Positions 8,845 to 18,185 are shown, counted from the stretch's first letter. The stretch is DNA of 64,000 bases from Candidatus Thiodiazotropha sp. CDECU1 (GCF_963455295.1 NZ_OY734020.1:3906001-3970000), one strand, 5' to 3'. The notes: generated by a model not told the origin, from the letters alone. Numbers and translations are program-made.

Positions 8845-9996
8845 ATGTTGCGCTGTATCATCATATCCCTGCTAATCCTGCTGCTAGTCTATGGATGCGG
8901 CGGCGGTGGAAATAGCAACGACGACACATCGCCCACGGCTGTCGAACTGCAGATGATCGCCACGCCGGGTGACGATGGTGTTTTCGACCCGGCGCCCGCA
9001 TGGGACGGCGCCTCAACATTGTGGATGAGTCACTCCAGTGTTAACTGGTCAAATGACGATCCCCTGTTGTCTCAGGTACACACGCGCATCGCCATGTCCC
9101 AGGACGGCGGCGCAAATTGGGTTGACGCCGGTGTCGATCCCAACCGCTCCCACCTGGTGCCCGATTTTCAAGTGACCGTCGGCACCGATACTTTTTGGGC
9201 CACATGGCGCTTCGAGGTCTCACGACTGTTCCACGATCCCTACGACAGCGATGCCAACCGCCGCTGGAAGATGCTCTGGCACCGTGTTGTGGCCATTGGA
9301 AATCCGGCGCCAACCCCCCTGTTTCAGAACAGCTGGATCGGTTACAGCAGCGCCGCGTCACCCGACGGCACCTGGAGCGACGAGCGCAAGCTCTTTACGG
9401 GGTTGCTCTACAACAGCGCCGATATGGACCCGATTATCGGCCCACCGGAGTTTCCACTAGACACGGCTTTCAGCTCAGATCTTGGTGGCTGCACTGTATA
9501 TACCGAACCGGGCGTGCTGGCAAAAAACGAAGGCATCTATATCAGTCTGCAATGTACCGGGGAGAGAAAGATCGTTCTGCTGCGTTGTGACCGCGGCTTT
9601 GCAACCTGCGCTTACCTGGGGGATCTGCTCACCACCGACGACGCCGCTGCGTTTTCCCTCAGTGACCATCCGATTGACTTCTATGCCGCGCCAGAGCTGG
9701 TGGATACCTCAACAGCCACCTACCTGATCGTAACCGGCGTTGAGGACGGGGATGGGGCAGATATCCGATACAACGGCTGCCTGGTGTTTCGGATAAGCGA
9801 TCTGGCCAACGCCGTCGTCGAGCGCAGCGCCGGTTTACCTGTACTCGTGACCCGGGTGAATGGAAGCAGCGGAAGCTTCAATGGGGCCTGTGGCTATGAC
9901 CTGAACGACAGTGTCGACGGTATTATCTACAGCGAATTTACTCCCGACTCCACTCCCCGTTTTCACCTATTTTCAAGCCAGATCAAACTGCCTTAA
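8845..9996 (+). CDS. sialidase-like (beta-propeller) lipoprotein
   Basis: 383 residues. A short lipoprotein signal ends at 'LVYGC' (Cys18) and is followed by a Gly/Asn-rich linker. The body resembles sialidase/neuraminidase-superfamily propellers: an Asp-box-like 'SQDGGANWVDAG', then 'TFWATWRFEVSRLF', 'SSAASPDGTWSDERKLF' and repeated strands. Conserved sialidase arginines cannot be assigned with confidence, so catalytic activity is open. The start at 8845 has GAGAGG eight bases upstream and was preferred over a GTG at 8830. It is probably exposed in the periplasm or on the cell surface. Confidence 0.6.
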   Translation: MLRCIIISLLILLLVYGCGGGGNSNDDTSPTAVELQMIATPGDDGVFDPAPAWDGASTLWMSHSSVNWSNDDPLLSQVHTRIAMSQDGGANWVDAGVDPNRSHLVPDFQVTVGTDTFWATWRFEVSRLFHDPYDSDANRRWKMLWHRVVAIGNPAPTPLFQNSWIGYSSAASPDGTWSDERKLFTGLLYNSADMDPIIGPPEFPLDTAFSSDLGGCTVYTEPGVLAKNEGIYISLQCTGERKIVLLRCDRGFATCAYLGDLLTTDDAAAFSLSDHPIDFYAAPELVDTSTATYLIVTGVEDGDGADIRYNGCLVFRISDLANAVVERSAGLPVLVTRVNGSSGSFNGACGYDLNDSVDGIIYSEFTPDSTPRFHLFSSQIKLP

Positions 9997-10068
9997 AAAC
10001 TGTTGATTCGTATTTTCAGCATTGTGCGGAAGCAACAAAACATCGACAGGGTTTTATCTCTGCTAGTC

Positions 10069-10953
10069 TCAGATCAACTCTCCCTGAACCGTGGGAATAA
10101 CATATCCGCCGACACGCACTTGTGGAATACCTTGTTGCACACTTGCCTGCAACATGACCAAAGAGGGCCTACGAACTTCATGGCCTTGCTCAATCCGCAG
10201 GGAAATCTCTGCCTCAGGCAGGATCTGATGCTCTAACAGATAAGCACCCAGAAAGGCGGCACCATTTCCTGTTGCCGGATCTTCCCGCACCCCGTGCGCA
10301 TCAAAAAAGAATCTTGCCGAGAGATTGTTCCGGGAGTTTCTCGTCTGTTGGCAGAAGAGGTAGACAAGAGGCGGAAAACCTTGTGCCGCCAAAGGGGCAA
10401 ACCGCTCAAGATCCAGCTTGCTCCGTTGTAGTGCATCCAACGAGCAAAGTGGGACAATCATCGCCGAGGTGCCGGCGGATACAACCTGAATCGGCGCCTT
10501 GGTGTCGATATCCTCCGGCAATATACCAAGCGCCGCTGCAACCGCTTCACTGGATGTTGTGGCCCCAAGTGACATGGGTGGCGCGATGAACCAGGCAACT
10601 TCTCGTCCATCAGCCGACGTCTCAAAGGCAACCGGCACTTGACCTACGGCCAGCTCAAGCCGGATCACATCATATGATTCAGGCGCAACATAACGACGAA
10701 TAACCCAGGCCGTACCAAGTATGGGATGTCCGGTAAAGGCAATCTCCCGGGCGGGTGTGAATACTCTTACAGAGTAAGCACCATCCGCACCAGGCTCGGA
10801 TGTTACAAAGGTTGTTTCTGAAAAATTCATCTCCGCCGCAAGCTGTTGCATTGTTTCAGAAGAGAGGGCATCTTCACCAACGATGACGGCCAGCTGGTTT
10901 CCTGAGTAGGGCTGCTCCGCAAATACATCAACTATATATAATTGGTGTGTCAT
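10069..10953 (-). CDS. PhzF-family isomerase/epimerase
   Basis: 294 residues. It has the PhzF fold signatures: N-terminal 'VDVFAEQPYSGNQLAVI', 'AEMNFSETTFV' with the catalytic Glu, 'TPAREIAFTGHPILGTAW', and the second half-repeat 'REDPATGNGAAFLGAYL'. The length matches the family. Outside phenazine pathways these proteins act on unknown small molecules, and no phenazine gene is near. The gene lies just downstream of the TIR gene on the same strand, separated by 67 nt. Confidence 0.88.
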   Translation of the reverse strand: MTHQLYIVDVFAEQPYSGNQLAVIVGEDALSSETMQQLAAEMNFSETTFVTSEPGADGAYSVRVFTPAREIAFTGHPILGTAWVIRRYVAPESYDVIRLELAVGQVPVAFETSADGREVAWFIAPPMSLGATTSSEAVAAALGILPEDIDTKAPIQVVSAGTSAMIVPLCSLDALQRSKLDLERFAPLAAQGFPPLVYLFCQQTRNSRNNLSARFFFDAHGVREDPATGNGAAFLGAYLLEHQILPEAEISLRIEQGHEVRRPSLVMLQASVQQGIPQVRVGGYVIPTVQGELI

Positions 10954-11020
10954 AACTATGGATATTGGTTCAAAGAAATTCTGAATATAGAGTTGTTTGA
11001 GAATATATATAAATAACCGT

Positions 11021-12577
11021 TCACAGGCAGTTTATCAGGCAACTATCCAAGTTGGTCTGGCACTTTGTTAGCTGCTTGCTTTGTGAGGTTTCACACGCCT
11101 TTAATTGCTGTTCCTTGCACTGATTATATATCCCCAGACACTCAGCGGCTGCGCCTAATTCGCCCCAGGTCAATAAGGTTTGCGGATCACGCAGACATTC
11201 GTTGTGCATGTCGTCGCACTGTGTCTGAATTTTCTTCATAGAGCAGTCAATTGTCTGCGCCTTCTGTTCACATTGCAGGGCCTCATTTTTACAGCCACTT
11301 TCACAGCTAAGTCTGGATTGTTCTTGCTCCAGAGACTGCAGGTCGGACTGCACATCCTTCTGTTCCCTGTTTGCGGCTGATTTTTCTGCTTGTTCCTGTC
11401 TTTGCCGTAGTGATGAGATGAGTTGCTCGACTTGACGGATTGCCGGGATATCTGACTTGATGGATCTTGCCAGATTGAGGTAAGAGTCGGCCTTGTTGAA
11501 CTCGTTCCCCTCGGCGGCCTTAGTCGCCAGGCCTACATATGTTCTGCTGACCTGTTCCAGTCCATGCAGCGCTTCTGTGTGGCCAGGTTGCAGTTCAAGT
11601 ATCCTGCGGTATTTCTCTACAGCATTATCCTCTTTAGGTGAAGTCAGTTGTAGTCTATTGAGATTTTCACGGGCCCTATCAAGCAGTAGTGTGATTTCAT
11701 TCTGGAACTGAATTGATTCCACTTCAATTTCTTTAACTTCTTTAGCTTCTTTAGCTTCTTTAGCTTCTTTAGCTTCTTTAGCTTCTTTAGCTTCTTTAGC
11801 TTCTTTAGCTTCTATAATGACGCTCTCATCCCATTTCCTTTCTATTTTTACACTGTCATTGTCAATTACCACAATCTCTTTGGTTTCTATCGGCAATGTT
11901 TTCTCTTCGATTTTTTTCGAACTGGCTGGGGGTTGCTGCTTTCCAGGCCAGAGCCATATAACCAAACCGGCAGACAAAATCATCAGTAGAACAAGCGTAC
12001 TGATTAGCCGTGATTTATTTTTTTTCTCAATAGTATTCTTGTCAGAGGGGATGTGATGCGCTGCAATGGCTGTTATATCATCAGTGGAAATAGCATCTGT
12101 TTTCTGAGGGTATTCTCTTGTTATATCAGGTTCTGCCAATGCCGAGATGAGCCGGCTGACATCATAGTCCCAGCGATCGTCACTGAGTTGTAGCGCCTGT
12201 CGACGTGCAAGTGGTGCTATATCTTCGGGAAGATCTGTCGGGTCAGGCATTCTCGCGCCTTCGACCAGTACCGGGAGCACCTGGATGCCCTGTTTTAGTG
12301 CTGAACTGATTTCAAGTCGTACATAATCCAATGGATGGTCAAGTCGACGACCGGACTCATCTTCTGCCGTCAACCAGTGATTGCCGATAACAACCACAAG
12401 TGTGGAGCAGTGCTTGATACCATCCTGTACCGCATCAACAAAATCAGAGCCGGGTTTTATCGTGTCTATATCACGAAAAACATTTCCCTCTCCAAGTGAC
12501 TCGCAGAGATGGTCGTATAAGCGGCCGGTGTGACCAGCGCTGTCATTGCGTCTGTAACTGATAAAAGTGGCTGACAT
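11021..12577 (-). CDS. TIR-domain membrane protein with EAK repeat and Cys-rich C-terminus
   Basis: 518 residues from the start chosen here. Residues 2-145 form a bacterial TIR domain: 'ATFISYRRNDSAGHTGRLYD', 'VFRDIDTIKPGSDF', 'VVVIGNHWL' and 'DYVRLEISSALKQG', whose Glu sits where NAD-cleaving TIR domains have the catalytic Glu. One hydrophobic span follows (about 190-211), then a tract of eight EAK triplets plus EVK (about 256-282), a TPR-like helical part (about 325-385) and a C-terminal 95 residues with 12 Cys. The TIR should be cytoplasmic and the Cys-rich part periplasmic. A longer start at 12628 exists; neither has a good Shine-Dalgarno, and the shorter was chosen because TIR homologs begin here. 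Confidence 0.8.
   Translation of the reverse strand: MSATFISYRRNDSAGHTGRLYDHLCESLGEGNVFRDIDTIKPGSDFVDAVQDGIKHCSTLVVVIGNHWLTAEDESGRRLDHPLDYVRLEISSALKQGIQVLPVLVEGARMPDPTDLPEDIAPLARRQALQLSDDRWDYDVSRLISALAEPDITREYPQKTDAISTDDITAIAAHHIPSDKNTIEKKNKSRLISTLVLLMILSAGLVIWLWPGKQQPPASSKKIEEKTLPIETKEIVVIDNDSVKIERKWDESVIIEAKEAKEAKEAKEAKEAKEAKEAKEVKEIEVESIQFQNEITLLLDRARENLNRLQLTSPKEDNAVEKYRRILELQPGHTEALHGLEQVSRTYVGLATKAAEGNEFNKADSYLNLARSIKSDIPAIRQVEQLISSLRQRQEQAEKSAANREQKDVQSDLQSLEQEQSRLSCESGCKNEALQCEQKAQTIDCSMKKIQTQCDDMHNECLRDPQTLLTWGELGAAAECLGIYNQCKEQQLKACETSQSKQLTKCQTNLDSCLINCL
11732..11812. repeat. nine-base tandem repeat inside the TIR gene
   Basis: Eight perfect copies of TTTAGCTTC (11741-11812) are preceded by one variant copy, TTTAACTTC. 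On the coding strand the unit reads GAAGCTAAA and encodes Glu-Ala-Lys. The unit length is a multiple of three, so gain or loss of copies changes linker length without a frameshift. Codons within the copies are identical, which points to recent slippage rather than protein-level selection alone. Confidence 0.95.
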
Positions 12578-12834
12578 ATACCATGTGTAGCAGACTTTTC
12601 CGGAGATAGTACTGACAAATTGTGTCATTTAGCGGATTCGTCCAGCAAGGCCTGAGATTGATAACGACCCTCCCAGTAGCATCCGGTGCAAGCGTCCTCT
12701 TGATTTGCGTGGGTAGGAACTTCACACCATCGCAGAAACTGATTTCAGCACATTTCGCGGATTTGATTCATACTGACATCAAGCCGGCTTAGGATGACCG
12801 AACATAGCCTCTCTTCAGAGGTCCACATCGGTAA
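12578..12834. promoter_or_regulatory. divergent intergenic region, TIR gene / CadC-like regulator
   Basis: 257 nt separate the TIR start from the start of the divergent winged-helix gene, so both promoters must lie here. This is the expected place for binding by the CadC-like regulator. I do not see clear direct or inverted repeats that would mark the operator. Confidence 0.4.
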
Positions 12835-14397
12835 ATGAATATCACCATGATGCTAAGATTCGCAGATTTTGAGATCGATACAGACCGTTATGAACTGCGC
12901 AGGAGCGGCAGACCGGTTTCTGTCGAGCCCATGGTGTTCGATCTGCTGCTGCATTTTGCGAAACATCCGAACACCCTGTTCAGTCGCGAAGAGCTCATGG
13001 CTTCCGTGTGGGGCGGGCGGATCGTCTCCGATGCCACGATATCCGGCTGTATCAAATCCGTACGCAAGGCGCTAGGTGACAGCGGCGATATGCAGATCTA
13101 TATCCAGACTGTACACGGACGGGGATTTCGCTTTGTTGGTGAAGTCAGCCGGGATCAACCTGAGCCTGTCACTTCAACCCCACCGGCTGCGGGCATTCCT
13201 GTAAGGCAATTCGCGCCATCGTTGTTGGTGCTGCCGTTCAAATGCAGCAATGAATCTCCCGCCATCATTGATTTCGCCAGGGGGCTGGCCGTGAACCTGG
13301 AGACCATACTGACCCGCATTCCACTCTTGCATATCAGCGCCCAGGCTGCTGACTACTCACACTCTGAGCTGGCGCCGACAGCCCGGCAGATCCATGAGGA
13401 GATAGGCATCGACTACCTGCTTGAAGGCAATCTTCAGATACTGGAGGATCTGTTCCGGGTAAATGTGCAACTCACCGACGCGAAATCCGGCTTCCGACTG
13501 TGGGCGGAACAATTTGAGCATGCGCCGGCGCTTATCAAGGACGGTGGCGACAGGGTTGTCATCAGCATCATTGCCAAACTGGAACCACAACTGAATCGGG
13601 CCATTTACGACAGAGTGCGTGCCGCTGAGGGACCTCCCACTGCTCGGGAGTTGTACCTGGAGGCCAGCGGTATTCTGGCCCTCAAGGGATGGCATCTGGA
13701 TACTTTCCAGGAGGCGGCGGCGTTGTTGCGCAGTAGTTTGCAGCAGGACCCGGCATTTGCCCTGGCGCCCGCGTACCTGTCATTGATTCTGGCGTTGGGC
13801 CATCGCGTGGGTCTGCTGGACGAAAAGGAACAGACCAAAGCGGAAGCCATTGCCGCCGCAGAGAGCGCCTTGCAACTGGAAAATATGGATTCGGCCGTGC
13901 TTGGCTTTGCCGGATGTGCCTTGGCGGATCTCGGTCTGGTCTACCGATCTCTTCCCATACTCAGGAAAGCGGTTGAGGTTGACCCGGCCAATGCCCAGGC
14001 CTGGGCTGCACTCGGGTCTGCCTACCTGATCGACAAACAGCCTGCGCTCGCCATACAGCATCTGGCCCGGGGTATAGACATCAGTCCCTTGGACAGCCGA
14101 CTCTCTATCTGGGGGGCGCTGTTGGCGCTGGCGCTGATGCAGACAGGCGATCTGGATGCGGCGCAGGCCCAGGCGCAACTCGCCTGTCAACGGGATGATC
14201 GAACCTATCTGTCGCGGGTGGTCCATGCGGCCGTCCTGCTGTGTCGTAAAAACCCACAAGCCGCTCTGCAGGCCCTGGCCGATGCCTACAGGATCAAGCC
14301 CGACCTGTCCGATGTGGAGATCGATGCCCTGATCTCAACCAGACTCGGCAAGCAGTTACGCTCCCTGTCCGCTGAGGCCGGACAGCTGCGTTCCTGA
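12835..14397 (+). CDS. CadC/ToxR-type winged-helix regulator with TolB-like and TPR domains
   Basis: 520 residues. Residues about 5-105 are an OmpR/ToxR winged helix: 'RRSGRPVSVEPMVFDLLLHF', 'LMASVWGGRIVSDATISGCI' and 'TVHGRGFRFVGEV'. About 125-250 resembles the TolB-like N-terminal fold found in CadC-like and adenylate-cyclase-linked proteins ('SLLVLPFKC', 'IDYLLEGNLQ'). The rest is TPR helices. No membrane span separates the parts, unlike classic CadC, so it may be a soluble one-component regulator sensing through its TPR region. It is divergent from the TIR gene and may control it. Confidence 0.8.
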   Translation: MNITMMLRFADFEIDTDRYELRRSGRPVSVEPMVFDLLLHFAKHPNTLFSREELMASVWGGRIVSDATISGCIKSVRKALGDSGDMQIYIQTVHGRGFRFVGEVSRDQPEPVTSTPPAAGIPVRQFAPSLLVLPFKCSNESPAIIDFARGLAVNLETILTRIPLLHISAQAADYSHSELAPTARQIHEEIGIDYLLEGNLQILEDLFRVNVQLTDAKSGFRLWAEQFEHAPALIKDGGDRVVISIIAKLEPQLNRAIYDRVRAAEGPPTARELYLEASGILALKGWHLDTFQEAAALLRSSLQQDPAFALAPAYLSLILALGHRVGLLDEKEQTKAEAIAAAESALQLENMDSAVLGFAGCALADLGLVYRSLPILRKAVEVDPANAQAWAALGSAYLIDKQPALAIQHLARGIDISPLDSRLSIWGALLALALMQTGDLDAAQAQAQLACQRDDRTYLSRVVHAAVLLCRKNPQAALQALADAYRIKPDLSDVEIDALISTRLGKQLRSLSAEAGQLRS

Positions 14398-14527
14398 CCA
14401 TCCACACAAAATCCCCACAAAAAGACCAGACCCCCCCCAAGCAGCCCAGGCCTGGCATCTCTAGCATTACCTTCAGCTGGATAAAGAAACCAACAGCGGT
14501 ATTCAATCAACGACACTGGAGATGATC

Positions 14528-15376
14528 ATGAACAAAACAGCTCAAGCGATGCAGCAGCCCATGCCGGACTACGCGGCAATCAAGCACAAACAACAGATTG
14601 CCTGGAGTGCCGGCGACTACGGCCGGGTGGGAGTCACCCTGCAGATCTCAGGCGAGCAGCTGTGCGAAGCCATGGATCTGCATGCCGGTCAGAGTGTACT
14701 GGATGTCGCGGGCGGAAACGGCAACGTGACACTGGCCGCTGCACGGCGATTCTGCAAGGTGATTTCGACCGATTATGTGCCGGCTCTGCTGGCCCACTCC
14801 GAACAGCGGGCCCAGGCCGAGGGTCTGGCGATCGATTACCAACAGGCGGACGCGGAGGCACTGCCTTTTGCCGATAACAGTTTCGACAACGTGGTCTCCA
14901 CCTTCGGGGTGATGTTCACGCCGGATCAGACCAGTGCGGCGTCCGAATTGATCCGGGTTTGCAGAGCGGGTGGAAAAATCGGTCTGGCAAACTGGACTCC
15001 GACGGGATTTATCGGTCAGGTCTTCAAGACCATAGGTCAGTACGTTTCGCCACCACCCGGCATCAACTCACCTGCAGCCTGGGGAACGATGCAGTTTCTG
15101 CAACAACACCTGGGTCCGCAGAGTTCGAACCTGGATATGGAACCGCGTCAATTTGTCTTTCGCTATCAGTCGCCCCAGCACTGGCTCGATCTGTTTGCCA
15201 CTTACTATGGCCCGGTGTTGAAGGCTTATGAGGTTCTTGATGAGGAGACAGGTGAAAAATTGAGTCGCGACCTGCTGGGCCTTATTGATCAGTTCAACAC
15301 GGCCGAAGACGGCACCATGGTGGTCCCCTCCGAATACCTGGAGGTGGTGGCGACCAAGAAGAGAGTGTCAGGATGA
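14528..15376 (+). CDS. class I SAM-dependent methyltransferase (UbiE-like)
   Basis: 282 residues. Motif I is 'SVLDVAGGNGNVTLAAA', followed by 'QQADAEALPFADNSFDNVVS' (motif II region) and 'SELIRVCRAGGKIGLANWTP' (post II/III), the arrangement of UbiE/Coq5-like small-molecule methyltransferases. The start was placed at 14528 because GGAG lies six bases before this ATG. The ATG at 14522 touches the same GGAG and cannot use it. The substrate is unknown. It follows the regulator gene by 130 nt and precedes an OsmC gene by 71 nt. Confidence 0.8.
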   Translation: MNKTAQAMQQPMPDYAAIKHKQQIAWSAGDYGRVGVTLQISGEQLCEAMDLHAGQSVLDVAGGNGNVTLAAARRFCKVISTDYVPALLAHSEQRAQAEGLAIDYQQADAEALPFADNSFDNVVSTFGVMFTPDQTSAASELIRVCRAGGKIGLANWTPTGFIGQVFKTIGQYVSPPPGINSPAAWGTMQFLQQHLGPQSSNLDMEPRQFVFRYQSPQHWLDLFATYYGPVLKAYEVLDEETGEKLSRDLLGLIDQFNTAEDGTMVVPSEYLEVVATKKRVSG

Positions 15377-15447
15377 ATCACCCTGGCTGAGGTACGGACT
15401 CATGACATCGATAGACCCAATCCCAACCCATTGCTGAGGCTTATACT

Positions 15448-16008
15448 ATGAACACACAAATCAGACTCAATGTTCGCGATCGACAGACACCATTGCAACA
15501 GCGATATCAGGTAAACCCTGATGAGGCGCTGATCAACGACCAGGCAAGAACCTCGGGGGGCGTGGAGACCGATCCGTTTCATGGAACGGTTCATCCGGGC
15601 AAGCCCGACACCAGTGTCGCCCTGCACTTCGGCATACACTCCGCCGTCGGCGGCTACCATGATGCGCCAAACCCCGGCGATTTACTCTGCGCGGCTCTCG
15701 CTGCCTGTCTGGATTCGACATTGCGAATCATCGCCGATCGTCTGGGTGTTAGGCTGCAATCGCTTGAGGTTGCGGTATTGGGAGAAGTTGATGTGCGCGG
15801 TACCCTGATGGTTGATCGAAAGGTACAGGTCGGCTTTCACAAAATGAGCTGCCGCATTGATATCCAGGCGGAAAAACAGACAGATCCCAGGCTCGTGGAG
15901 AAGCTCATTGCCGCAGCTGAGCACAGCTGCGTCACTCTGCAGACTCTACGCTCCGGGGTTAACGTGGAAACAAGCGTAAATTCCCGTGACTCAAGCCTGA
16001 TGAAGTGA
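15448..16008 (+). CDS. OsmC/Ohr-family protein
   Basis: 186 residues. The two conserved peroxidatic-type Cys of the family are present in 'ALAACLDSTLRIIADRLG' and 'AAEHSCVTLQTLRSGV', with the usual 'NPGDLLCAALAAC' approach. OsmC/Ohr proteins reduce organic hydroperoxides. The broader YhfA/OsmC branch, to which the long N-terminus points, is less defined. It lies downstream of the methyltransferase on the same strand, possibly co-transcribed. Confidence 0.85.
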   Translation: MNTQIRLNVRDRQTPLQQRYQVNPDEALINDQARTSGGVETDPFHGTVHPGKPDTSVALHFGIHSAVGGYHDAPNPGDLLCAALAACLDSTLRIIADRLGVRLQSLEVAVLGEVDVRGTLMVDRKVQVGFHKMSCRIDIQAEKQTDPRLVEKLIAAAEHSCVTLQTLRSGVNVETSVNSRDSSLMK

Positions 16009-16131
16009 AAGGGCACTTGTAGCAGAGGTTGAGACCCTGGATGCTCCCGCCAGGAAACCTGGCTCCATGGATAGGCCTGAACAGGATGCACAGACACTCC
16101 TTTAAACAAGGTGATTGGAAACAAATGAGAA

Positions 16132-16154
16132 CCCCCCTCCCTGAGGGAGGGGGG
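16132..16154. terminator. strong GC hairpin between convergent units
   Basis: A 10-bp perfect stem of C/T against A/G with a 3-nt loop (CCCCCCTCCC-TGA-GGGAGGGGGG) lies about 125 nt after the OsmC gene and just before a transposase remnant on the other strand. There is no long T tract on either side. A bidirectional transcription block is likely but not proven. Confidence 0.45.
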
Positions 16155-16173
16155 ATAAAGTTGGGAATATTGG

Positions 16174-16327
16174 TTAGAGTAGTTTGACGCTGACCGAGCA
16201 GCCCAGTACCTGTTGCATGGGGTCTTCGTCACCCTCTTCCAGATTCAGGTAACTGTTTTCTTCATCCCGTTCCAGGATGCCTTCGCGTTCCAGAAACCCG
16301 GCAACCCGATGGCTGATCGTATGCACC
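16174..16327 (-). pseudogene. IS91-family transposase fragment
   Basis: The translated fragment 'VHTISHRVAGFLEREGILER' continued by 'DEENSYLNLEEGDEDPMQQV' and 'LGCSV' is characteristic of the central part of IS91-family (Y1/Y2 HUH) transposases. It then breaks into an unrelated 'SVKLL' and a stop. It lacks both the zinc-finger start and the catalytic Tyr region. A 35-nt stretch at 16293-16327 is identical to 28166-28200 in the larger IS91 remnant. Upstream on the minus strand it abuts the stop of the GGDEF/EAL gene. Confidence 0.65.
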
Positions 16328-16400
16328 GCACTAGAACGTTTGGATCGATTGTTGACAAGACACCACTTCTCATCGTCGACACGAAAGCATGAAGATGCCA

Positions 16401-18185
16401 TTACAGGTCGACATGATCTCTTCTAAGGCCACAACTCGATACAGGATCGGATGCAGTCGCTTCTTTTATGCTGTGACAATGCAGTTCGTTAGGTGGCATA
16501 GGTCTCCCGAGCAAATAACCCTGAGCAGCTTCACAGCCCATTTGGCTCAGCATGTCTAACTGGGTTTCAGTTTCCACACCTTCGGCAACCACACTCATGT
16601 TCAGACTATGGGCCAGACGTACGATACCCTCTACAAGCGCGGTCGCTGCCTTGTCAATTTCCATATCTTTGACAAAGCAACGATCGATCTTGACGCAGTC
16701 CAGGGGAAACCGGCGCAAGTAGCTAAGACTGGAATACCCCGTGCCAAAATCGTCTACCGATAGCTTCACCCCCAGGTCCTTCAGGCTAGCCAGAGTCAAT
16801 GCCGCCTGGTCTGGGTGTTGCATAAGTGATGACTCAGTTAGCTCGAGCACCAATTTACCAGTAAGAAAACTGTGCTCAGAGATTAGTCTGCTAACCTGGT
16901 TTACAATATCTGGGTGCGCCAGTTGTCGGGGAGATAGATTCACCGACATCTGCTTGATAGGAAGTCCTTCTGTTGTCCAGTCGGCTATCTGCTGACAGGC
17001 CTCTGTCAGGACCCAGTTGCCAATATCAATGATATCCCCTGTCTCCTCAGCGACAGGGATGAACCGATCCGGGCCTATTATCCCATGCACGGGATGATGC
17101 CAACGAACCAGAGCCTCAGTACCGGTCAATCTTCCGTTGCTCAGGTCGTACTGCGGTTGGTAGAAGTTCAACAATTCGTGACGGACCAATCCTTGTCTCA
17201 GACACTGCTCCAGCCTGATCCTATCGACCACCTCCGTCTCCATGTCGCGGGAGAAAAATCGGTATCGTGAATCCCCATCTGACTTGGCGCGGTACATTGC
17301 CATATCGGCTGCCTTGAGCAGGTCTCCTGGTGTCTGTTGATCCTGCGGGTAGACACTGATGCCGATACTGATACCGATACGATGTTCCTGCCCGTTCAGC
17401 ACAAAAGGCTGGGTTAGCTGCTTGAGCAACTTCTCGGCGACACGGACCAAATCCTCAATCTTTTGCGGCTGATGAATCAGAACCACGAACTCATCCCCCC
17501 CACTACGGCCCACCGTATCTTCTTCACGCAGGGTGGCGCGAAGGCGATGCGCAACTTCTCGCAGGAGCTGGTCACCTTTGGCATGGCCCAATGCATCGTT
17601 GACCCGTTTGAATTGGTCCAGATCAAGAAAGAGTACTGCCAGCGTGTCGTTGTGACGTTTTGCCTGGTGTACCGCCTGGGCTAGTAACTGCTGTAGATAG
17701 CGCCAGTTGGGTAGCTCTGTCAGCGCATCAAAGTAGGCCAGTTCATGTAGTTGCTGTTGCACCCGGACGCGTTCGGTCACATCCTTTCCGGTGGAAACGA
17801 AATGGGTAAGGTCACCATTCTCACCAATCAAGGGGGTGATGGTTTTCTCTTCGTGATAGTAGCTGCCATCCTTGCGTTGGTTCACCACCACCCCGCGGAA
17901 TACCTGCCCGTTTGCAATGGTGGACCAAAGCTGGCGGTAAAACGCCTTGTCATGAATACCTGAACACAACAGGGAAGGCCGCTCACCCACCGCTTCATTG
18001 CTGGAATAACCGGTAGTTTGCTCGAACGCAGGATTCACATATTCGATGACGCCCTGGCTATCAGTTATCAGAACGATATCGGCCGTCTGCTCCAAGGCCT
18101 GCGACAACAGACGGTTTGACAGGTCGGCAGAAGCCGCGACAGATCCGGTCTCTGTGACATTAGTGCTTTTAGATACCCCACCCAT
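16401..18185 (-). CDS. PAS-GGDEF-EAL cyclic di-GMP signalling protein
   Basis: 594 residues from the chosen start. It has a PAS domain (about 15-140: 'DIVLITDSQGVIEYVNPAFE', 'GDLTHFVSTGKDVTERVRVQ'), a GGDEF domain with 'RSGGDEFVVL' near residue 228, and an EAL domain with 'GTEALVRWHHP' near 357 and 'SVDDFGTGYSSLSYLRRF' near 478. Both active-site motifs are intact, so the protein could make and degrade c-di-GMP. No membrane span is seen. The ATG at 18185 begins at the PAS-proximal sequence. An upstream in-frame ATG at 18341 would add a Pro/Ser-rich tail of doubtful value. It sits downstream of the ANTAR regulator and may share its output. Confidence 0.88.
   Translation of the reverse strand: MGGVSKSTNVTETGSVAASADLSNRLLSQALEQTADIVLITDSQGVIEYVNPAFEQTTGYSSNEAVGERPSLLCSGIHDKAFYRQLWSTIANGQVFRGVVVNQRKDGSYYHEEKTITPLIGENGDLTHFVSTGKDVTERVRVQQQLHELAYFDALTELPNWRYLQQLLAQAVHQAKRHNDTLAVLFLDLDQFKRVNDALGHAKGDQLLREVAHRLRATLREEDTVGRSGGDEFVVLIHQPQKIEDLVRVAEKLLKQLTQPFVLNGQEHRIGISIGISVYPQDQQTPGDLLKAADMAMYRAKSDGDSRYRFFSRDMETEVVDRIRLEQCLRQGLVRHELLNFYQPQYDLSNGRLTGTEALVRWHHPVHGIIGPDRFIPVAEETGDIIDIGNWVLTEACQQIADWTTEGLPIKQMSVNLSPRQLAHPDIVNQVSRLISEHSFLTGKLVLELTESSLMQHPDQAALTLASLKDLGVKLSVDDFGTGYSSLSYLRRFPLDCVKIDRCFVKDMEIDKAATALVEGIVRLAHSLNMSVVAEGVETETQLDMLSQMGCEAAQGYLLGRPMPPNELHCHSIKEATASDPVSSCGLRRDHVDL

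Noticed and set aside
11732-11812. CRISPR-like array
   Set aside because: The unit is nine bases with no spacers and lies in frame inside a coding gene. It is a tandem repeat.
12577-12628. Longer N-terminus for the TIR protein
   Set aside because: The additional 17 residues do not resemble the TIR start and have no ribosome site, although the chosen start is also weak.
16132-16154. GC hairpin as an attachment site of a mobile element
   Set aside because: No second copy was seen beside the transposase remnants. A transcription block between convergent units is simpler.
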